A stretch of DNA of 64,000 nt from assembly GCF_000237925.1 (NCBI RefSeq), contig NC_031495.1:53018746-53082745 (forward strand), written 5' to 3'. This document shows, one piece after another, positions 47,926 through 59,582 of the stretch. This stretch comes from Schistosoma mansoni (lineage: Eukaryota > Platyhelminthes > Trematoda > Strigeidida > Schistosomatidae). The translations under genes were made by a program, and so were the position numbers. The notes under the pieces are model-generated. The model was not told the origin of the DNA. It searched no databases and saw only the letters and a program-made list of their open reading frames with translations. Positions within the stretch are counted from its first letter, which is position 1. The number at the start of each line of letters is the position of its first letter.

Positions 47926-49277
47926 TACTAAAATCTCCACAAAACCCCCTTCTAACTTCATTATTAGTTTAATTTTCCACATAAAATAGTAATAGATCTA
48001 TGATAAATTTATGGTTACAATCAAATTTACCTATTAGAATGAATTATACTTTTTCATCAACTTCCTAACCATGATTGTTTATAATGGTTAGTCAATTTAA
48101 CTAGAAACTCATTTAACGTAAACTAAATTTATTATAATTGCCTACTTTTTGTTATGTAAAAAAAATGTAACATTAATTGATCATCTCAGTTCAATGAACA
48201 CTATTGAAATAATAATTTTACAAATTTTTCTGATTTAAATCTGTACGAAGTGTGGATTGTTTTCAATTTTGTTCTATTTCCCTTAATATTGATTTCAGTC
48301 AATCAATCAGTTAGGCAGTCAGTCAGTCACTTGACCAAATTTGGATATTAAAATGATTAAATTAAACACAACAGGAATCCAAATTACAAATCACGTTTTT
48401 TTTAAAAGGGGGAGAATTTCAATCGTTCCCTTGAATACACAGAAATTAAAAAAAGAAAAAAAAAGAACTATATGTTGATGAGGTGGAAATATCTCCAAAA
48501 ATATTTTTTAAAAAAAACAAAGAAACTATTATTATCATTATCATCACTGTGTAGATTGTTTTAAATTTTACACGTAATTTAAATTAGGTCAGTATTTTTT
48601 TTTTCTCAATTTTTTTTGTTTTACAAAATGCTAAACAAAACAACAATAACACATCAGTAAAACGTATTAAATTTTAAAAAAAAAACAAAAAAAAGAGAAA
48701 AATGCTAATTAGGCGTATTTTTTTCTTTCCTCTATCCATGTGTGTGTCTTAAAATACGCAATTGGTTGAAATATACTCATATATATATATATATATGGAA
48801 ACATACTGAGAAAAATACACTTTACTCCATGCATAAATTGTATATAATTCTGTATATTAGTGAATGAATTAATATTATAAGTAGATATTTCTTTTATTAC
48901 TATGAATAACAATTGATTATGAGTGAAATGTGAACCCATCTCCCTCCCTCTCTCCTTTTTTTTATTTGAGAGATAGAAACATCATTTTCAAATTATGTAT
49001 CTATGCCTATACAAATGTATGTTTGTATGTTTGAATATTTGTTGATGTTTTGTTTTGTTTTTCTTCTTCTTTTTCATCCTAGTTACTTAATGAAAACAAC
49101 GGACAATTATTGATTAAATTGGAAAAAAATTAAAATTAGATTTTACAAAAATTGAAAGAAATTACAAAATTCATTAGACTTTTTTCAGTTAGGGAAATTT
49201 TATCTATTTATTTGTTTTGGTTCATTCTTCAATATTTTACCTTCATAGTATATTTTTTGTTTAAATATTATTTAAAT
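47926..49277. other. very AT-rich sequence with homopolymer runs
   Basis: Many A and T runs and an AT microsatellite near 48778-48796. No gene seen. Confidence 0.5.
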
Positions 49278-49812
49278 AAAGACAGAACAAATATTGATGC
49301 AGAATAGTATGAATTCATTATATTTCGTGGTTTCTCATCAGCTGATTACAACCAAATATGTATTCCCTTGCCCAATTCTTAAACCATCCTTTCTCTCACA
49401 CATTTCCTCTCACTTGTCTCTCTTAATTATATGAACTCTCCAAATTTTATTCAATTATTACGTAACCCACCCTAATTGTTTTTAACTACCTCTAAAATTA
49501 TCACACATTTGATCTTATCTGTCTTTGAACTCCACTTAACTATTACATCACCCACCCTTTATGCTTCCTTCATTCTAATACCTAATAACCTCTGACCTTT
49601 CCTTGCATATATATATATATATATAGTTATCACTGATGACCTTTTGTTATTCCAATCCTTTACATTCAGTTATGTCAATTGTTCCAAACTATTTATTACC
49701 CCAATGCTAAAACTCTAATACATATTTGATTGTAAGCAGCTGATGAGAAACCACGAAATATAATGAATTCATACTATTCTGCATCAATATTTATTCTGTT
49801 TTTATGTAAATT
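49278..49812. mobile_element. non-autonomous element with long inverted terminal repeats
   Basis: Arms 49293-49345 and 49743-49796 are near-perfect inverted copies (gcagaatagtatgaattc and complement, tttcgtggtttctcatcagc and complement) and extend imperfectly to about 70 bp. The 390-bp interior is AT-rich and pyrimidine-rich on the plus strand, with an (AT)n at 49606-49625 and no reading frame. It could be a MITE or the terminal parts of a Penelope-like element; a degraded relative of one end may lie near 58080. I could not find a clear target duplication. Confidence 0.65.
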
Positions 49813-50804
49813 CATAAAGGGAACTAACTGCATGAGATAAATATTATTTATATACTAATTAAATCATTGGTAACATTGATTTTCTGTTTGAATTGATTAA
49901 TGGTTGTGTTACTCATTGTTTATATTGGTAAAATGAAAGAAAAAATAAAATAAATTAATATTGTCAGTTACAGTTAAAACTGGTTATTCAAGTATTAAAG
50001 ATCGATATGTATAGAATGGACATACCTATGTAATCATCATAGATAAACGAATGAGTTCATAAGGATGCTTATCTACCAGCAAAATTGATATTTTTAGGTC
50101 AATTATATATATTTAATAAAATAATCATTCAACTTTATGGTATTTTTATGTATCTTTGAATATGTGGGTGGTATATATGTAAAATAGATAAAATAAACTA
50201 TTGAACAATCGATCTAGTATACCGCGCTAGTCAACATGCATTTGTATTTCTGTCTTAAAATGATTGTGTAAAAGAAATGTGGGTGTCTTTTTTCTTTTAC
50301 GAGAAAAAATGGTGTTATTTTTAATGTATTGATAAAGGAAGTTTTCAATAAAAAAATGGTTTAAAGTGATAAGGAAGCGGACTACTATTTACCAAAGTCT
50401 TGTATCAGTAGTGTTATATATAGATTCATATATATGTACACGAAATGAAAAAGTAATTCGGTGTATACTATATGTGATAAAAAAAACCCAGCTTCTAACC
50501 AATTGAAAGATATTTACTAGTTAATATTTGATTAACACAATTCAGTAGATTATCACCATTTAAGATCATGATAAACGAAATTTACATAGATTTTTACGGG
50601 GTAAATATGGAAGGATTAACACCCACGTGGTCTATTTATTGTGGTACTATTTTTATCTTTCATAAACTTTTCTTACATACGCAAGAATCTCAGATAATCA
50701 AATATAATAAATGAATATTTATTTGAATGTAGCCTTTTTGTTATAAAAGATTCTATCTATAAAAATGAACCCATTTTGTCATCTTTTAATAATAATGGGA
50801 AATC
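49813..50804. other. no feature seen
   Basis: AT-rich sequence. Confidence 0.4.
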
Positions 50805-51738
50805 AGTGAAGAAAATTTTCTTTTTGATAAAATCATTTACATAAGCTGTACATTCTCATTTATAGTTGTATGGTAAACATATGTCTGTAGAAGGATAGAA
50901 AAGATTGCATCATAAAGTGATTCGAGACACCAGTTATCGACTGTAGTAACGTAATAATCAGAGGGTTGGAGAAGAATAAAAAGATGAAAATAATTTACGG
51001 GTTAGAATTATGAAAGATAATTGTCCACTTGACAGGTGTGGAGAAAAAACGAAAACATAAGGGTCATAGTAATGATAAATTTACTTGCTCCTGTGGGGTA
51101 GATTACATTGGTTGCATAAAGCAATTACTTTCTAAACACATCTTCGAACATTACCTGGCGTGGCTTTTAGAAGGAAAATGTGAAAGAGGTAGCAGTTCAA
51201 TACAGGAGGATCTAATCAACTCTGAATACGTCACTCCGATGGAGGCTTCCTTCAAAATAATCTAAATAATCAAAGTGATTGGATCGAAGGAAGGCCGAAT
51301 CAAGAACTTATGCACTGCTGAGGCGTTGGAGATCCACCAGTTCAAGCACGATACATCCAACCTCTCATGTTTTGATCCTGTGTTTTTATCGTTTTGTAAT
51401 TTTAGACCGTAATCAGTTCTTATCATCCTTCAACAATTTTTCATGATGATTATTCAGTTATTGTTATGACCTTTATGGTTTACGTCTTTTATCATATCTG
51501 TCAAGAGGTCAATTATCTCTCATAATTCCAACCCGTGGGTTATTTTCATCTTTATATTCTTCTCCAACCCTCTGATTATTACGTTACTACAGTCGATAAC
51601 TGGTGTCTCGAATCACTTTATGATGCAATCTTTTCTATCCTTCTACAGACATATGTTTACTATACGACTATAAATGAGAATGTACGGCTTATGTAAATGA
51701 TTTCGTCGAAAGGAAAATTTTCCTCTCTGAATTCTCTT
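50805..51738 (+). mobile_element. Penelope-like element remnant with 190-bp inverted terminal repeats
   Basis: Arms 50805-50993 and 51551-51738 are inverted copies with high identity over about 145 bp (for example aatcagagggttggagaag and complement, atcgactgtagtaacgtaat and complement). Between them lies a plus-strand GIY-YIG frame (51029-51265) and a 3' region related to 63900-64000. It is 5'-truncated and inactive. The arms are more alike than those of the 1.5-2.9 kb copy, so it is probably younger. Confidence 0.8.
51029..51265 (+). pseudogene. Penelope-like GIY-YIG endonuclease fragment
   Basis: The frame encodes FTCSCGVDYIGCIKQLLSKH, IFEHYLAWLLEGK and SSSIQEDLINSEYV, which align with FxCSCGxxYIGRTxRQLSxR / EHxPAWL / SSIxEHLINS of Penelope-like elements. 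The YIG motif is present; the usual Arg after it is replaced (CIKQ). Confidence 0.75.
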
Positions 51739-52054
51739 TATTTAAAAAAAAATGATTATCGAGTAATTAGTAGAATTATATAGTACTAATTTCGAAACAA
51801 ACTACTTAGAAAGTGGTGTGCTAATACTTGGATACCATTTAAAGTAATAGATTTATAACTTGCATAATTTTTGTACAACATTTAAGAAAATAATTTGCTG
51901 ACTTTTAATCTTCTATTTGACTTTCTATATTTTTCGTCATTTCATAGAATAAGACAGAAATCAATAAGATTTTATAGTTTATTTTTAAGCAGTTTTATTT
52001 GGTTAATAACAACCATCAGAAGGGGTTTTGTGGAGATTTCAGTATTTTCACAGT

Positions 52055-52265
52055 TGAAAGCATGAGTCAACTGAAGTTAGACCACCATTGAAAACCTGGA
52101 AGCACTGGAGGCCGTTTCGTCCCGGTAGGTCCTGGGTTTGAATCTCGCGAGGCGAGATCGTGGATGCGCAATGCTGAGGAGTCCCACAATAGGACGGAAC
52201 GGCTGTCCAGTACTTCCAGGTTTTCCATAGTGGTCTAGCTTCAATTGACTCACGATTTCAACTTT
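52055..52265. mobile_element. tRNA-like SINE inverted pair
   Basis: The SINE 3' part in minus orientation (52055-52125, ending ggccgtttcgtcc) is joined to a plus copy (52126-52265) with box B GGTTTGAATCTC near 52135. In the plus copy the hammerhead region (52168-52213) keeps the core CTGAGGA but reads GGAA in place of GAAA, so it should be inactive. Confidence 0.72.
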
Positions 52266-53924
52266 GATAATAATAATCAATCATACCATAGTGAAGACTA
52301 TTTTAAAGTTTTTAAACTGAACTATACCACAATTGTCATTAAAAATATCGTCTTATATATGACTGTACTACATGCCATTCGATTACGATAGTAGTATTAA
52401 GTTATCTTTTTGACTTCATGTAAAAGTTTGTACAGTTGATCTATAACATCAGCCAATTATTTTTGTAGATCGGTAAATATATAGCTGTTGTGATAACAAC
52501 TCTTAATTAATAAATTTTAAAGTTTAGTATGGTAAACAAGTTTTACTTCTTGTTTTACTGTTGAAAACAGTCAGGATGAAGCTCTGTACTGAAAATTTAT
52601 TGGTCGGTTGACAGTTGTTCTCGTAGTCTTTAGGGAACTAACACTGTAATTAAAGTCGAGATCATTTTACTTCGTGCAACAGCCAGAGACGTTACAATAA
52701 ACATGGAAACTATGTACTTGATGTCGAATCTTTGAAACTGTTGGTCGAATTATGACTTAGTCTACAATAATTCGATCAGCACTAAGGGCTTCACTAGAAT
52801 AACGGCGTTTACTATCTGCCATTATTATCTTTTCATCATAAAAGGTGAATATTACGCTTTCTCGTTTTCAGTTGAGTGTGAACTTTCAAAATAAAAACTA
52901 ATGTTCGTTTGATTGGATGAATAGCTGCTAAACTCAAGAATATCACCGTGTAGACACTTGGGATATAGATTCACCTTAACAAATAGTACTGCGTAACCGT
53001 CAACAGGATTATAACCGGTACAAATATTCATTTGCTGAAGTCACTGGACTTCGCACTACAGTCAAACATAGTAAAACTAATGAAGCCAACATCCGTTAAC
53101 AATAGAGACAAGAAAATTTAAATAATCGTGTGTATTTGAAGAGTGAAAAATAAACTCACTAACAGGAAAAAAAAATCAACAATTGTTGATTTTGAAAAAC
53201 TGCTACTAGTTGTGAGTTGTGTTATATGAAGTCCCCAATTTCAGAAAAAAACTACCTTCTTGGACTTATGTCATGTAACGTTTTTGAACTTGATACTTTG
53301 TAAAATAGGTTTATATACTACGAGGAATATAATTTCCTTCAAAATGATGAATGTTTCTCTCTGACAAGTGCTAAATGTTAAGGAAATGCACCTATTACAA
53401 TTAACTATCTAACACTAAGAAAATAACTGTTTGCTAGATATAGGGTTTTAAAAAGGTATTGTCTTTATTATTCAGACTAATTTACTAGAAACCGACACTA
53501 ACTGGTGGATCACTACAAACTAGAGAGTACAGGATATTATTTTAATCTTATTTTAAAACTCTACACTAGTGTGCAATTTCAACTCAAGTTTAATAACCTA
53601 ACCAAATTGCTAACATTCTCGAACTTCTGTCGATGTATTATTTGGACTGCTCATATTTGGTTTTTCCTTATTGAAGACCGTCTCTATTGTTGACCTTGAT
53701 GATTCTGTCTGTTAGTAATTGCTATTAGAATGCTGTGGTATTCATCATGAAGCTAGCAATAAATATTTTCATTTGGTTGAGTTCTTTCCATGCCTTGTAT
53801 ATTATTTGATGTTTTACTTCAGTCTGAAATAAAAATATTACACTGCTGTTCTTAACCTTCAAAATAGTTCTATTCTATTTGATCAGTTTTCGTTGTTTAG
53901 ATTTCGTCAGTTTGTCCATTATAC
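52266..53924. other. no feature seen
   Basis: AT-rich sequence; open frames are short and unrecognised. Confidence 0.4.
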
Positions 53925-54015
53925 TTACTTACTTATGCCTGTTACCCCTCATGGAGGAGCACTGGGCACCCACCAGCATTCTCTATCGAACTCTGTCCCG
54001 GACAATCCTTGGCCA
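53925..54015 (-). mobile_element. LINE 3'-end fragment (RTE-like)
   Basis: Minus-strand reading ends in the ...ggggtaacaggcataagtaagtaa tail, preceded by a segment matching the C-terminal code of the RTE-like LINEs (complement of caccagcattctct). Confidence 0.6.
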
Positions 54016-54929
54016 TTATATATATGCAATTAATAAAATGAAATCCAAACTGAACTGGATTATACTTCTTAAGTTTATACTGAAATGTTCAACTAAATGG
54101 GTTTATCTGTAGGAAATGATTTTTTTGTGACATTGAGCTTGAAATATTCCGACGACAAAAGAAAACACAAAAATATAATGATCAAATAAAAAACAAGTTC
54201 AACCAGTTTAATAGCAGATATAACTAACATCAAAAACTAAAGTAAATTTCATTACTCATTAATCTCATAGTAACAATTAAAAGTTAAATTATTTGAATGG
54301 ATACAATTTTGTAAAAATTCTCTTAGCAAATTATTCGCTTTTTGTTTTATAAATAAAAGACAATTTCGGAATAAATGGAACACTCCACTATGGTGCGTTT
54401 GGTTTCAACTAAACTAGGCATTGAAAGAAACTAATAAACAATGGAGTGTCTAGGGGAAAGAATCACTAAACTTGGTTGTAGAACGAGAAAAAAGTAAACT
54501 GGTTGTGTCGTTATGATTTTGTTGTTGCCATGTTGATAATGTGTTAACAAAAAAGAATAATGAGAGGAAAATGACACATAAAAAAGCATGTAATCAATGA
54601 CATGGTAACGAAACTGTCTAGGTGATTTTTTTAATTCTTCTCTTTAGAAGTAGAGGAATTGATTTCGCCTATTTTTTGTATATTTGAAACGAGGAAAAAA
54701 GGCGGATAAATACAATTTCAAAGAAATGCTTTTGAAATTGGAATTTGATACAATTAAAATAAATATTTTGGGTGTGAAATAAAAAACGATGTCTTTGTTA
54801 AATATTTGAATAACAAATAAATAGATAACATTATGTTGAATAATAACCAGTGATGTATACTTAGAATATGATTCATTTAATTGCATTTGCTTTTGATTTC
54901 TGGTAAATACTTATAAACTAATGATAGGA
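54016..54929. other. no feature seen
   Basis: AT-rich sequence. Confidence 0.4.
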
Positions 54930-55290
54930 TATGAATAGTCCCAAAATACCCTGGTACGGCCGAGGGTGGGGAGAGTCAGCTCTCCCTCTCGAAATGCACA
55001 CAGGGGAGTTGGATAACCCTGATTCCAAACCAGTGGTGCACATGGGCTCCATGATCCTACGGAGAAATGGCGTATAAACCTATTGTTGGCCACCGTCTAT
55101 CATGGGCCTGCATTTCTTTACGTTGCTCCACTGTCTTGTGGATTAAACCTCTGGATCAAGGGCTCAAGGTGTGGCCCTCTAAGAAAACCACCCACTTCGG
55201 TTCGGGCACTCGGGCAGTATTTCAGCCCTCAAGTAAACCGAGTGATTTGTGTGTAGCATATATTTGTTACTTTGTACCAATGTTTATGCG
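54930..55290 (+). repeat. unclassified interspersed element
   Basis: The inverted relative of 38085-38600, ending in a tttatgcgtttaaatag-type tail. It is relatively GC-rich (tacggccgagggtggggag, cacttcggttcgggcac). No intact frame. The AT-rich tail suggests retroposition. Confidence 0.6.
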
Positions 55291-55726
55291 TTTAAATAGA
55301 AAGAAGGATATGAATTAATATACAATTTTTTCGCAAACAAAAAATAATAAAAATGAATTGTATTATATACTGAATTAATAATTGTAGTCAGACTCAGCTG
55401 TTTCATAGAGTAACACTATGTAGACACTAGAAAGTACAAAATAATATGTAGTATATGATAATATTATGACTTTGCCAATATCTTAATAACATATATTTTA
55501 GATTTGTCGATCTAAACTTTTCTATATTGTGTGCTACCTAATTGTGATATTCTGAAAACTAACATGAAAACTGATCTATTACCTTTAAAGAATTTGACGT
55601 GTAATACAGAGAGCTATAAAATCCATAGTATCACAAAAAAAGCATTCTTAAAATTGAATTCATGAGTCAACTGAAGATAGACCACCATGGAAAACCTGGA
55701 AGCACTGGACGGCCGTTTCGTCCTAT

Positions 55727-55926
55727 NNNNNNNNNNNNNNNNNNNNNNNNNNNNNNNNNNNNNNNNNNNNNNNNNNNNNNNNNNNNNNNNNNNNNNNNNN
55801 NNNNNNNNNNNNNNNNNNNNNNNNNNNNNNNNNNNNNNNNNNNNNNNNNNNNNNNNNNNNNNNNNNNNNNNNNNNNNNNNNNNNNNNNNNNNNNNNNNNN
55901 NNNNNNNNNNNNNNNNNNNNNNNNNN
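55727..55926. other. assembly gap (200 N)
   Basis: Exactly 200 unknown bases, probably a fixed-size placeholder, so the real length is unknown. Reading frames that run across it are artefacts. Confidence 0.99.
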
Positions 55927-55985
55927 CAGAGCCCTTAACCGATAGACCACTGAGCCGAATCTCGCGAGAGCGGGATCGTGGATGC

Positions 55986-56031
55986 GCAATGCTGAGGAGT
56001 CCCATAATAGGACGAAACGGCCGTCCAGTGC
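55986..56031 (+). ncRNA. hammerhead-shaped motif, all core positions present
   Basis: Core CTGAGGA, stem II GTCC/GGAC, GAAA, stem III AC/GT with GGCC loop, cleavage triplet GTC ending at 56025, stem I GCAATG/CAGTGC with one mismatch. Confidence 0.72.
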
Positions 56032-56105
56032 TTCCAGGTTTTCCATGGTGGTCCAGCTTCAATCGACTGATGAATTCAACTTTGAAAAATATTGAAATCT
56101 CCACA

Positions 56106-56739
56106 AAACCCCTTCTGATTATTCTTAAAATGTTGAACAATTTAATGATGCATCATAAAGGGTTCACCGAAAATTATACGGTTGATGTATCAGGTTTTCT
56201 CAAAGTAAATCAATATGGACTAAACTTCATTTCAATGACTAAATTAACCATAATTCTCTCCATGATTATTATAATACTTTATTTAACGACATCATCCACT
56301 TGTAATACCCTTACAAGTCAATCCATAATTTCACACTAATTAAAATGCCTCATCTCTAAAGGATCTTATTGATGGTCTCGATAACTCAATGGCAAAATGG
56401 TTTAATTACGAGAGTGAATTTACTTGAGCCAGACACAGAACATTAGTTCTCTTGACATTTGCAAACTTTAATGACGAGTGCTGAATATGTTCGAGATTTT
56501 TTATTAAATTGTTTTAAATAATTAGAAAGCGAATTATTGAAAAATTTCATAAGATACTCCTGGCTTCTTTCTGTTTATCATATTACTTGTGATTTGATTC
56601 AGTTTCTCATTTAATTAAAGAAAACTGTTAGGGTTTTATCTCAAAATATATACTTTGTTTTTTAAATAATTTGTTGTATAGTTTAAAGTTGATATAAAGT
56701 AATGACTGATATGCTTGATGCTATTACGAGTTCACCTTA
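56106..56739. other. no feature seen
   Basis: AT-rich sequence following the SINE tail. Confidence 0.4.
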
Positions 56740-57121
56740 CTTGGTAAACGGAAAAAAGGTCAAAGAAACAGTGACACGATAGGCTATTCTAATCCGTTGT
56801 CTCCGGCCCTACTAACTAGATCAAGAAGTCTTGATGAGGCGTAGAGAACTTATTCTACCAGCGCCCAGAAAATACGAGGTCACAGAGCACACAAATCAAG
56901 CTTATTTATACAATGAGAGAAACGCCCTTGGGAGAGCCACAAAATAGCGTGCTAAAAAAACCTTCAACCAATGATAGTCAAGGATTTCCGAGTGGTAAAT
57001 GTAAGCTGTCGGTCAACTTGGCGTTTCTTGGCGCGAAAACATAAAATTCAAATTTTCAGAATAAAATTACGAAATTAGGACCTTTTCCAAGTGAGGTCTG
57101 GTGATCTAACGTCCTCAACAA
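56740..57121 (-). mobile_element. possible solo LTR
   Basis: On the minus strand the segment begins TGTTGAGGAC, has a TATAAATAAG promoter-like stretch near its middle followed by a GAATAAG polyadenylation-like site, and ends near ACCA. It is GC-richer than its surroundings. The shape is that of an LTR, but I found no clear target duplication and no second copy in the window, so the boundaries are approximate. Confidence 0.4.
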
Positions 57122-57462
57122 TAACCATGTTGGCGGTTCATTATAGTATGATAACATTTGTGCTTTCGTATTAAGCAGTGTAATTATTTATTTGTAAATA
57201 GTTGTTAAAATAATTATCATTTCATATGACTTAAGCATTTTTCTCAACTCTTATTTCATGCATTATTTTTAGATTGTTATTTAAAGACATTTGAACAGGT
57301 TTTGATTGCCCATTATACCCTATTATAATAAGGATATTCATGGGACAAAGGCTAATTGATGCAGTGAAGATTAAACTGAAGTTTGTAGGTATCACTATCA
57401 ATGTTTGACTTGATGATTTCGAATAAATTGAGCATTGGTTAGATTGTTATAAATAAATTAAT

Positions 57463-57789
57463 TTATTTGCTATGTCCCAATGAGTAGAAAAAGTAGATTT
57501 TCTGACGTTTCATGACAAACTCGTAAACCATGCTGAAAATTTGATGGAATATGGTACATAACCTAAAAGCTTTATTCAGTTCAACTTGATGGCCTGTGTC
57601 CACCAAGTGAGCGAAAGTAGAACTCTTAATCACTTTTACCTGTCCTTTGCTCAACCACAACGGATGGTGTTCTGTTATTAGTGTAGAGTCATGATGAAAA
57701 ACTGATTGAATTTTCGCTATGTTGTATATCTGTTTAAAGTACATTATCGGTCGGAAGAGTATTCGTATTATCAACATTAGATTAATCAA
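57463..57789 (-). pseudogene. Penelope-like GIY-YIG endonuclease C-terminus
   Basis: The frame contains TEHHPLWLSKGQVKVIKSST and FAHLVDTGHQVELNKAFRLC, matching the second half of the GIY-YIG domain of Penelope-like elements. The ends of the frame run into unrelated AT-rich sequence. Terminal repeats were not identified. Confidence 0.72.
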
Positions 57790-59292
57790 GAATAATAATT
57801 TATAAGTCGAAATGATTTTAGTTTTAAAGAGAGCAATAAAAAAATATGTAGGCAGAATCTTGTTCGATTAATTATTCATTATCTACTTGCAATCTAAGAT
57901 GTTTTACAATCAAATTGATGTATAAAATTAACGACTTAGGTCTTTTATCTTTTGTTAGGATTATGCTGCTTTGAAACTTAATTTTACACATGATGCCTAT
58001 TTGTAATAACACTTTTAGTCTGGTTAACTTTATTTATTTGTTCGTCTTACCATACGTATTCAGTTATAATTAACTTCATTTGTAAGCAATTGATGGGAAC
58101 ACAGTGAATTAAGACGAATTAATGCTAGTCTGATCAAATCTTTCTTCTTCTACATTTTAATATATGAAAGAGAACTGTGTGTGTGATTTCACTCTGATGA
58201 CCTGAAGGGATCTACTTGAATTGTAAATAATTAATAGGGAACTTATATTCTCACTACTACGTGGTAGTAACATACATAAGAATCCGTTGTGAAAATAGAA
58301 TTGTAAATTATTATTATTTACTGATGCTACCAGCGAAGGTTCCAAGAGCTAAAAACTTCAACACTACTTGAGATCAAAATTAACAAAATTTTATTTCAAC
58401 TTTTGATTATTGCACATTGGTTCAGTAAAATAGAATGAATTTTATGTCATAGTTAATTATAGTTATAGATGTAAAGTACGTGATAACATGATTGTTGTAC
58501 AATGTATAGGTTGTGAGTTTAATCAAGTTCATCGGTTTGTGTCAACAATGTTGAATACTATTAAAACAAAACAGATATTCTATACTCTATATTCTTTTAT
58601 AGTTGTCTAACTAAAGTCATTTGGTTACGTGAAAAAATCTTTAAACTGAATAAAGCATGTAAAGTGAGTCTGGTTTTATCAAAATTTATTTGACCGAGAA
58701 CTGTGTGAGCTTTTAGCTACAAAATGATGTTTTTACTCATGGTTTTGCTTATTAAATTAAAATTTTGAGTAACTTTCATTGTCTATAAATGGAAAGGTAT
58801 CATAATTTGTCAGCATCTATTTTAAATGAACAAACCGAAGAACCATTCGGTCCCAGTACTGCACTAAATACAGTTGGATTAAAATATTGATCTGAAAATT
58901 ACTTATTTGTTGTTTACATTTGGGTACAAGTTGTAATCCATCAAACATGGTTATTCGTTGTCAACAATGTTTGAGCATTATAGTGGATTAGTTTTATATG
59001 GAATTATAGTATATTATACACTAATTTTTCTAAGTGTTCTATAACTATCAAAAGCTAACAAGAAATCAACCTAGAAGATTAAATAAGAAGATTAAAAACA
59101 AATACGTATTAGTCACATTCCATAAGTAAAAGTAAACAAACTCGCCACTTTTCTTTCTGGCTTTAAACTTAACATCCACTGTAGTTCATACTTGAAAAAT
59201 ACCAGTATTCTGATGAAATATAAACCTTTTATATCTTTTGATGGTCAGTTTGAATGATATTGTTGAAAGATGATTTCTGTATGAAATTTGTA
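57790..59292. other. no feature seen
   Basis: AT-rich sequence; a weak relative of the 49.7-kb inverted-repeat end lies near 58080. Confidence 0.4.
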
Positions 59293-59296
59293 GTAG

Positions 59297-59578
59297 TGTG
59301 GTGTGGTCTACTTATATCTATATAAGTAGTATATGGTGTGGGTCAGACATAGAATGTATTTTGGGAGAAGACTGATGAGGAAAGAACTGAAATGAAACGC
59401 AAACGTCTGGAAAATGCATGAGCAATGGAATAAGAGAAGAAACAGTGAAGATTGAAACAATTGGTTGTTAATTTACAAATTGACTGTTCATTGTTTGGTA
59501 ATCAGAATTTATTGAGATAGTCTGTAATCTTTGCTTAAATACATTCGATTGTCCCCAGTCGTTGTTTTGTTCACTACA
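59297..59578. mobile_element. probable solo LTR, copy 2
   Basis: Same family and orientation as 32551-32853. It begins TGTGGTG and ends CACTACA, with a 4-bp direct repeat GTAG on each side (59293-59296, 59579-59582). The right-hand duplication has grown into an (AGT)n microsatellite. It is an old fossil without an internal region. Confidence 0.6.
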
Positions 59579-59582
59579 GTAG

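Larger units (their letters stand above)
55662..56105. mobile_element. tRNA-like SINE inverted pair interrupted by assembly gap
   Basis: The left part (55662-55726) is the SINE 3' end in minus orientation. The right part (55927-56105) is a plus copy with the tRNA-like head disrupted around 55950. The hammerhead region 55986-56031 is present. The gap hides the centre of the inverted repeat. Confidence 0.72.

Noticed and set aside
55662-56339. 225-residue open frame crossing 200 N
   Set aside because: It is open only because unknown bases produce no stops; the real parts are SINE sequence.
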